Origin: Ischnura elegans
Lineage: Eukaryota > Arthropoda > Insecta > Odonata > Coenagrionidae
DNA: 64,000 nt
Assembly: GCF_921293095.1 (NCBI RefSeq)
Contig: NC_060246.1
Coordinates: forward strand, 11,054,001-11,118,000
Direction: 5' to 3'
Part shown: piece by piece, positions 59,301 to 64,000 of the stretch
How the letters are laid out: each line of letters starts with the position of its first letter
How positions within the stretch are numbered: position 1 is the stretch's first letter
The notes under the pieces: generated by a model
Seen by the model: only the letters and a program-made list of their open reading frames with translations
Told to the model about the DNA's origin: nothing
The model's database searches: none
Position numbers and translations under genes: made by a program

Positions 59301-61007
59301 TCTTAGTCAGAAATGTATTGATTTTGTAGTCGAGTGCAGAGACACTTGAGCACAAAGCCCAAAGTCTCAACCCATATACATATGTTCACTTACAGGGCCA
59401 ACGTATGCAAGTGTGTCCACTTTGAACTACTTTAGGAAAAAATATACATGTGACATAAAACCAAATAGAAATGTGAAGACCAACTACAGTATCAAAATAA
59501 TATTCTAATGTTTAAGCTAGAAAATAAGTATATAAGGAAAATTTCACATTTGGAAAGATTTGAACAACAGAATTTTTAGACTGGAAAGAATTATGAAGAT
59601 TTTTCAATTCCATCACATAAGTGAATATATTCCTTTCAATATGACTGGCATTGGTGCCCAATTTGCCCCATTTTTTCAACTCCCTCACAAAAACTGGGGT
59701 GCTTCCAAAACAAGATGCAAATGGCTATGCCAACAATGGCAAATGATCAGTAAAATGTTCAGTTCTAAACAATAGGACAGTGCATTCTAACATAATTAAC
59801 CCTGAACCTCATTGTTCACAATGGAAGTCTCAAGAATAATTCATATTCAATTTCAATGAATGGCCCCTTTTCAGCCCACAATACATTTACCAGTCTTCCT
59901 TTCTGCAGATACCTCTTACAATAACAAACTTTTCTAACATATTAATATGATATTTCTTCAGGACAGCAATCAATTATATTTCCAAAGTGGTACACATTCA
60001 TTCTGGCCATCCATTAATCACAACAAAGTTATCTCTTTATTGTGAAAAGTAAGAGGTCTAGCAGCCTATTTCAAAGAGAAGTCCACAAGCCATAACCATA
60101 GATTCTTGAAATAGAATACTGTACTTTCCCTAATCATTTTCCAAGAACGTTAGTTCTCTCCAACAAATTTCATCCACCGCACTCATGTGTGCTTAACATG
60201 CTTTGTCAAAATATAGATTACTATGAATGGAAGTCATACTTCCTAAGTTTTAATCGAGTTAGAATCGAAAAATATACGTTATTTATCATTCCTGGCATCT
60301 TATTTTCCCATCCAACCTACTACATAATGATAAAATGGACACATGACAAACGAAATTTCGAAAAATACCAGATCCTATACCTGTATTCATACTGAAAAAC
60401 ATCTCAAACTCGCTATAAACAGCTATGTAAAATATTCTGGTGGAATACGTCAGTAAACTTGAGAATAAGAAACAACATATTGAAATGTTTGAACATACAC
60501 AATAAGGCACTACGAGCCATATCAACACAAAATACGCCATATAATACGTGGGCAAAGGAAAGAACTAAATATAATGACTGAAAACATTCCACGCCAATTA
60601 CTACAAGTAGTTGGTCGAACTAGGCAGTAAAATTCACCTGAATATTGTGATCTTGTTGCGGCATGTAGCCTTTAGGGTAGAATTCCTTTGCATCAGCAGA
60701 TAACTTCGATGTCTTCGAAACATCACTCGTACTTTTACCATCTGCGTTCACAAAAGATGGTTGTACTGAAGAAGCAGATCCTGAAAAAGCCAGCATGTCA
60801 CCACACCACACTTGCATCATGGACAGTAATGAATTTTTTCCATTGCATACCTCTTTGCATTAATTCGTGCGATGATGAGGCATCCTGAGCAGACTTTTCA
60901 GCTGGATCTACCGAACGACGATGATCTCTCCTCTCAATTGCCTGATTTTCGCGCCTCATACCACGTCCCCTGCCTCTGCCCATTCCGTCTTTTCCAGGAT
61001 TATTCAT
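41203..61007 (-). CDS. PAIP1: Paip1, poly(A)-binding-protein-interacting protein 1 (eight exons)
   Basis: Complement of exons 60851-61007, 60638-60780, 58764-58934, 53385-53494, 49384-49672, about 46677-46829 (3' edge unclear), about 44715-44815, 41203-41308. The first six junction pairs keep frame exactly. Domains in order: RG-rich start (GMGRGRGRGMRR, residues 8-19); PAM2 motif SKLSADAKEFYPKGY (77-91), which binds the MLLE domain of PABP; MIF4G domain from about 105 to 345, with FRYNGARLCSFLYNLS and NGVAIFLAELFMQ; FYGPDGQ; and an acidic PAM1-like tail, MDEEMEAAFEQFLQ. Known role: bridges PABP and the eIF4A/eIF3 machinery to stimulate cap-dependent translation. Expected length is about 420-450 residues, against 479 in human. 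The large introns are loaded with transposons. Confidence 0.92.
41800..42150 (+). repeat. Copy of the 55430 repeat family
   Basis: AAAATATCAAGTTGCACGGGAGCAATGG, CACTGACCTTTTTCGGTCTACC and TTCTGTAGGCCAA (quoted in parts) parallel the 55430 units. In front lies a small direct repeat, CCTTAGGATAATAATCACATC / CCGTAGGATAATAACCACGTC. Confidence 0.65.
44715..44815 (-). CDS. PAIP1: Paip1 exon 7
   Basis: Strong acceptor CTTTCTTCAG, phase 0. Encodes DDPVFYGPDGQILTAEESNF and ends IYDDESG. Two donors are possible: GTTGGT after 44715 (phase 2, fits exon 8) and GTATTT after 44711 (phase 0, does not fit). The FYGPDG block matches FYTSDG of human PAIP1. Confidence 0.85.
45537..46110. mobile_element. pogo-like terminus plus dispersed repeat
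   Basis: TA then CAGTCGGATCCGGATTTAACG is a pogo/Tigger-like left end. From 45735 the sequence is homologous to 50440-50750 (GCAAATGATTATCCA..TCATCAACAAGAA..ACACCAGA). No right terminus was found. Confidence 0.55.
46345..46475. repeat. Duplicated intronic block, copy 1
   Basis: CCCAAAGGGCTTTAC..AATCATAGCAT..TTGAATAAGCAACCCAAA..GCAGTGCTTTGGACAAAAAA matches 49175-49300. It lies just past Paip1 exon 6 in transcription order. Confidence 0.8.
46677..46829 (-). CDS. PAIP1: Paip1 exon 6 (MIF4G end; 3' edge unresolved)
   Basis: Acceptor TTTTGGGCAG joins exon 5 in phase 0 (QALK then LAGWQLEEMD). Conserved through GELRRAGWGR. The frame stays open to 46500. The best-looking donor, GTGAGA after 46658, leaves phase 1, which does not fit the phase-0 acceptor of exon 7. 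A phase-0 GT after 46542 fits but is weak. Confidence 0.85.
47138..47850. mobile_element. pogo/Tigger-type MITE in Paip1 intron
   Basis: CAGTGCACTCACGATTATCC to GCCGGATAATTCAGAGTCTG, with TA each side. Its interior is homologous to 13566-14055, inverted, but about 220 bases longer. Confidence 0.8.
48509..49093. mobile_element. pogo/Tigger-type MITE, 585 bp
   Basis: CAGTGGAACCTCGATAAAACG and CGCTTTAACGAGGGTCCACTG are inverted ends with TA on both sides. It is a different family from 47138. No transposase frame. Confidence 0.8.
49175..49300. repeat. Duplicated intronic block, copy 2
   Basis: Same block as 46345-46475 and in the same orientation. It lies just past Paip1 exon 5 in transcription order. 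Confidence 0.8.
49384..49672 (-). CDS. PAIP1: Paip1 exon 5 (MIF4G)
   Basis: Acceptor TTGTAAG (weak pyrimidine tract), donor GTATCA, phase 2 to phase 0, 96 codons. Encodes LNGVAIFLAELFMQVEEGEG and ends CVCQALK. It has a Gly/Lys-rich loop (GGVSGGKGRR) not seen in the human protein. Confidence 0.9.
49802..49990 (-). mobile_element. tRNA-derived SINE, copy 1
   Basis: The minus strand contains GGTAAAGTCCTTGCCTGCCA and the B-box-like GGGTTTGAATCCCGCCTGGG. The copies at 52440 and 61850 share the body (GCCCTGGA..). Orientation is minus. Confidence 0.7.
50182..50750 (-). repeat. Repeat with a 137-codon open frame
   Basis: The minus frame begins MKVPALYSRKNADEKARPNK and ends in hydrophobic segments (FLMTLVLFLSNLILL). 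The first half is homologous to 45735-46110. It lacks splice context in Paip1, so it is read as transposon-derived; family unknown. Confidence 0.45.
51060..51740 (-). pseudogene. DDE-type (pogo/Tigger-like) transposase relic
   Basis: Minus frames read MIDEWVYNHLIDGRQG, PVRTLQEWALLVA, FIITDQTSCSYGVDMKG and, after a frameshift, KVTHSSTVQYAITTSGRILS, matching the DNA-binding and DDE regions of pogo-like transposases in order. Frameshifted and with stops. It sits in Paip1 intron 4. Confidence 0.65.
52440..52570 (-). mobile_element. tRNA-derived SINE, copy 2 (partial)
   Basis: GATACAGCTC..GGCCATTTTACACCGGGGTG..CAACAAAT..GTGCCCTGGACCGGGG parallels 61865-61965. The tRNA-like head is missing. Confidence 0.6.
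53385..53494 (-). CDS. PAIP1: Paip1 exon 4 (MIF4G)
   Basis: Acceptor CTTTTGCAG, donor GTATGT, phase 0 to phase 2. Encodes SIVENNFRYNGARLCSFLYN and ends FRSYLIG. This is the most conserved stretch of the family. Confidence 0.93.
55124..56954. mobile_element. hAT-type element, 1831 bp, exact 8-bp TSD
   Basis: TAGAGATGTGCGAATAG at the left and ATTCAACCCATCTCTA at the right, with ATCTGAAG on both sides (55116-55123, 56955-56962). Both ends are rich in TATTCGA motifs. No transposase frame is visible; the interior carries the tandem repeat at 55430-56010. Confidence 0.88.
55430..56010 (+). repeat. Two tandem units of about 290 bp
   Basis: Both units run from CGTGGGATAGT through CTCCGAAATCAAA, ATCAAGTTACA and CCACTGACCTTT to TCTGGAGGTCAACTGCTG. 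Related copies lie at 41800-42150 (+) and 57730-58010 (-). Confidence 0.8.
57730..58010 (-). repeat. Inverted copy of the 55430 repeat family
   Basis: AAAAAGTCAGTGGGAGAGAT, AACACGTTTTCATAG and GATATTTTCCTTAGAAGATA are the complement of the unit at 41934-42070. Confidence 0.65.
58764..58934 (-). CDS. PAIP1: Paip1 exon 3 (MIF4G start)
   Basis: Acceptor GTTTTCAG, donor GTATAG, 57 codons, phase 0 at both ends. Encodes SRIGELMASLTRDPGEFDRA and ends VDDIVEQ, the first helices of the MIF4G domain. Confidence 0.9.
60638..60780 (-). CDS. PAIP1: Paip1 exon 2 (PAM2 motif)
   Basis: Acceptor TTTTTCAG, donor GTGAAT, phase 1 to phase 0. Encodes SKLSADAKEFYPKGYMPQQ, a clear PAM2 motif (S-x-L-x-x-x-A-x-x-F-x-P). 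Confidence 0.93.
60851..61007 (-). CDS. PAIP1: Paip1 exon 1 (start codon)
   Basis: Starts MNNPGKDGMGRGRGRGMRRE and ends one base into a Gly codon before donor GTATGC. An upstream in-frame ATG at 61061 would add 18 hydrophobic residues. The 61007 start was preferred because the family N-terminus is RG-rich from its beginning; this choice is inference. Confidence 0.8.
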
Positions 61008-61970
61008 AGTTACAAGTATAAAATATTTCACGGCAGAACTGTGGAAAAATTGGCTAGACACGCCTCACTGTAATATGTAACCCCGATATTATCATCATCT
61101 ACTGAAAGACTCTCTGAAGTTAAACAAGAGGCGTCAGAAAAATTATTGCTACGGATAATAATCTGTGACAGAAAGCACACTTTGACGGTTGAACAGGTTC
61201 CCTAAAACAATAAATATCAATGTCCTTACACAAAGGGGATCAATTCCATACAAAACCACGGTATTTTTAGTCTCAAAGGCACAAAACCCACAGAAACTGT
61301 CAGCTGAAAAGGATCCCAAAGCACCTTCTCGCAAGTTGACAATCGATTGTCAAGCGTGTCTCGCGACCTCGCTGTTACACGGAGTTTCTCTTTTCTGCCA
61401 CATGTAGCGTCACAGAAAGGAGCCTCGAGAGGGATTTTTGAATCATCGCCCAATCTTGAAAATTGTAAGCTTCTATGTTTTGTAGCCATGCCAAGGATTA
61501 TTCCGGATTAGATAATTCCCTTATTGAAATTTTTTACTCTTGTTTAAAACAAATAAAAATTAATCGTAATTTTGTGAATTTAAATTGCAATTGCTTTAGG
61601 TAATGTCCTCTTTTCATTTTCCGAGGATAAATTTTAGAACACAAAAGTTATGCCAATGTATGGTATTTCTAAAAATAAAAACTGTGGAATTCTGCTGTCT
61701 ATAATTAAAAAAAGAAAAATGTCCTGCATAAAACTTGCAAAAAATGCGCACCAAGTCGGAGGCATCGATGGGAATGCTGATATAACAACTTAACCTACTG
61801 AATATCCCTGTAAGCTGCCTGTTTGCTTTCCTTTCTGATGCAGTTATTATTTATATACATTCATCACTCCAAATACAGCCCCATTTGGACTTTACACAGG
61901 GGGAGGCTTCAACAAATAACAATATACAACCAAAAACATATCTATCCATGCCCTGCATAGGGGTTACCTA

Positions 61971-62780
61971 CCCACATAGCAAATGAATTTCCCGGAGATG
62001 TCTCACCATAGTTTCGCATATCTGGAAGATTGCGAATGTAATGCAGACGTCTGAGAGACGTAATTGTGAGATGTTCAAAAAATAATCCTTTACGCATTTA
62101 AATACCGTCAATCCCTTCTGTACATCATTTTTTGGGGCAAATTTGAAATTGTGAATTATTAAAATTGCGGCATTTAATATGGAATTACTATTCTCAAAAG
62201 TTCATTATTCAGCACAAATTTATAGTCATAATGATGACGAAAAGTACAGCGGACAGACCTGCAATAATTGTATAGTTTGTTTTCCTAATACCATGTAACA
62301 TTACATGCAGGTTCCAATTGGAATCTTTGCAAACAAACTTTAGAAATACGACATGTATTCATTTCTTATAATTTCTAGGGTAAAATAAGGAATTTTTGTA
62401 TACATTCAAGGGCTAATTAAAATTGTTAGCATTTGAATCGATATTAATGCGCTTAGTTTGATTTTGCCGACATTCCAGCTAGCATGCCATCGCCATCCAA
62501 TAATGAAGACCATAGAATGATTCAAGCACTGGCAGAAGATCGATATTGTGCTTTTCATAATTCTTGTAAAATATATTTTATTATTTTAACATATTAACTA
62601 AGAAGGCAGAATTATTGTAATCATGGCATGAAGTACGACCTCTCAAAGACATTCCTGAGATGTCTCATGTGACATCTCAGAGATGTCTCCGAGACTCAAA
62701 TATCAGATATCCCTGAGACATGATATCTGATATTTGAGATGTCTCCTAGATGTATCTGAGATGTATTTCTACTATGTGGG
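61971..62780. mobile_element. MITE with CCCACATAG ends, TA target duplication
   Basis: CCCACATAGC at the left and CTATGTGGG at the right, TA on each side. The interior is rich in GAGATGTCTC and contains a perfect 17-base inverted repeat (62695-62711 with 62722-62738). Confidence 0.8.
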
Positions 62781-62835
62781 TATCCAGATGGGACTCAAAC
62801 CTGCGACCTTTAGTTGGGCAGGCATAAGGACTTAA

Positions 62836-63565
62836 CCCTTTCACTGTTACAATGTACCTATGGTACGTTCGCCCGGCAGACTGCGGTGGACGTACTTTTT
62901 CTTCCTCCCTGCCATGCACTTTCGCAAAAGCACTTCGAAGGGTCGCTAATCCCGGACCCTATCCTCGACGAGCTCACCCATGCAGGACCGTCTCATCGAC
63001 CCTACCAGCCTTCCTCCTGAAAAGTGACCGCTCTGACTGCAATTTGAAAATCAATCAATCAATCCGATCGTCAAAAATTGATTGTTTACATTGCACTCCT
63101 GCCGATCAAGTACGTCTTTGAACCGTGTTTCTGCGATGAAAAGTAACGATTTTGTTAACTTTGCTAAAATGGCCATTTTCCGGTGGTCCGCAGCCACGTT
63201 TTTAGCAAAGTTAACAAAATCGCTATTTTAATCGCAGAAACACGGTTGAAAGACATACTTGATTGCTTGATTGGCAGGAGTACAATACAAAAATAATCAT
63301 ATTTTGATGATCGGATTGATTGGTTGATTTCCAAATTGCAGTCAGAGCGGTCACTTTTCGGGAGGGAGGACACCCGCTGGTATGGTCGATGAGACGGTCC
63401 TGCGTGGGCTAGCTCCTCGAGGATGGGGTCCTGGATTAGCGACCCTTTGGAGGGTGTACCACGCCCATTATTGAAGTACCTGCCCCATGGGCCCACGAAA
63501 CGCATTTTAACCTTTTCGCCGCATGTGAGGAGAAGGTTTTTGGAGTATGAACAGCAGCGAAAGGG
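62836..63565. mobile_element. piggyBac-type foldback element, copy 2
   Basis: TTAA at 62832 and TCAA at 63566 (one change). Same ends and inverted arms as 31657-32409, including AAGTGACCGCTCTGACTGCA and AACCGTGTTTCTGCGAT. No transposase frame. Confidence 0.88.
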
Positions 63566-63693
63566 TCAACCCTGCCACCGCAGTAGCCGGCCAATTAGGA
63601 ATTCAATATTAGGATATTCTCAAATATCTAATATTAAGAGATATGTAATGAGGAATAAATTGAAAAAGTATTAATACCTTAAATTTCACTCAC

Positions 63694-63882
63694 AATCAGT
63701 TCACAAGGTTCAGTGTTCTGAGTTTTGGGAGTCTGGTTACTGCTAGAGTCCAAAATGAAGACTGTCGGATACTTGTGCAAACGACCATTGCAATGGCTAC
63801 TATGAGTTACATTCTGGCCAAATGCAATTCTTGACCACAAGAGACTAGTCTCTTGAACACTTCTGCGTTTTGTCAAAGAGGA
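63694..63882 (-). CDS. Internal exon of an unidentified gene (partial)
   Basis: Acceptor ATTTCCCAG and donor GTGAGT bound 63 codons, phase 0 at both ends, without a stop. Begins SSLTKRRSVQETSLLWSRIA and ends NTEPCELI. If the donor is not used, the frame ends four residues later at TAA, so this could also be a last exon. It lies upstream of Paip1 on the same strand, past a broken SINE. The family is not recognised; the rest of the gene lies outside the window. Confidence 0.5.
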
Positions 63883-64000
63883 CTGGGAAATGAATGGAGG
63901 TTGATTTAATACTTGGATGAAAAACTATCACAGGTGATAATTTCATCAAATTACCTTACCGTTGTTTTTATACTTTCATGCAAAAAATCAAATATGCCAA

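Larger units (their letters stand above)
61850..63610 (-). mobile_element. tRNA-derived SINE, copy 3, broken by two insertions
   Basis: Pieces 61850-61970, 62781-62835 and 63566-63610 together align with 49802-49990: body, then CCAGATGGGACTCAAACCTG..GGCAGGCATAAGGACTTAA, then CCCTGCCACCGCAG. The two gaps hold the elements at 61971 and 62836. Confidence 0.75.

Overview
The window is nuclear DNA from an animal, most likely an insect. It is AT-rich and gene-poor, with intron-split genes (GT-AG boundaries, long introns) and many decayed transposons of types common in arthropods. No bacterial operons, ribosome binding sites or CRISPR arrays are present. The species cannot be named from the sequence.

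Three conserved genes can be reconstructed exon by exon. (1) Rab23, + strand, six coding exons between 9764 and 16398: a 253-residue small GTPase ending in a CaaX-type prenylation box, with a poly(A) signal near 17865. (2) BAG2, - strand, three coding exons between 28766 and 27700: a 219-residue Hsp70 co-chaperone. (3) Paip1, - strand, eight exons from the start codon at 61007 to the stop at 41203: a poly(A)-binding-protein-interacting translation factor with an RG-rich N-terminus, a PAM2 motif, a MIF4G domain and an acidic PAM1-like C-terminus. A two-exon 48-codon ORF (3373-4309, +) and a 63-codon exon of an unidentified gene (63882-63694, -) are also supported. Rab23 and BAG2 are adjacent and convergent, as they are in vertebrates, which suggests very old microsynteny.

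Layout: 1-9500 is mostly unrecognised DNA with a 120-bp perfect-type hairpin, small MITEs and the short spliced ORF. 9500-17870 is Rab23. 17870-27700 is a transposon graveyard: three LINE reverse-transcriptase fragments, a piggyBac N-terminal fragment, a Penelope-like GIY-YIG ORF followed by a hammerhead-like motif, a Helitron helicase fragment and several MITEs. 27700-28770 is BAG2. 29100-36900 holds hAT-type MITEs, a 155-bp palindrome, a piggyBac-type foldback element and a decayed piggyBac transposase split by another MITE. 37000-61007 is Paip1 with its 3' flank and large introns, which carry pogo/Tigger-type elements, a DDE transposase relic, tRNA-derived SINEs, and a 1.83-kb hAT-type element with an exact 8-bp target duplication. 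61800-63600 is a SINE broken by two later insertions.

The strongest observations for follow-up are the Penelope ORF with its hammerhead-like tail, the nested insertions whose order can be read from target-site duplications, the second copy of the TTAA foldback element, and the conserved Rab23-BAG2 pairing.
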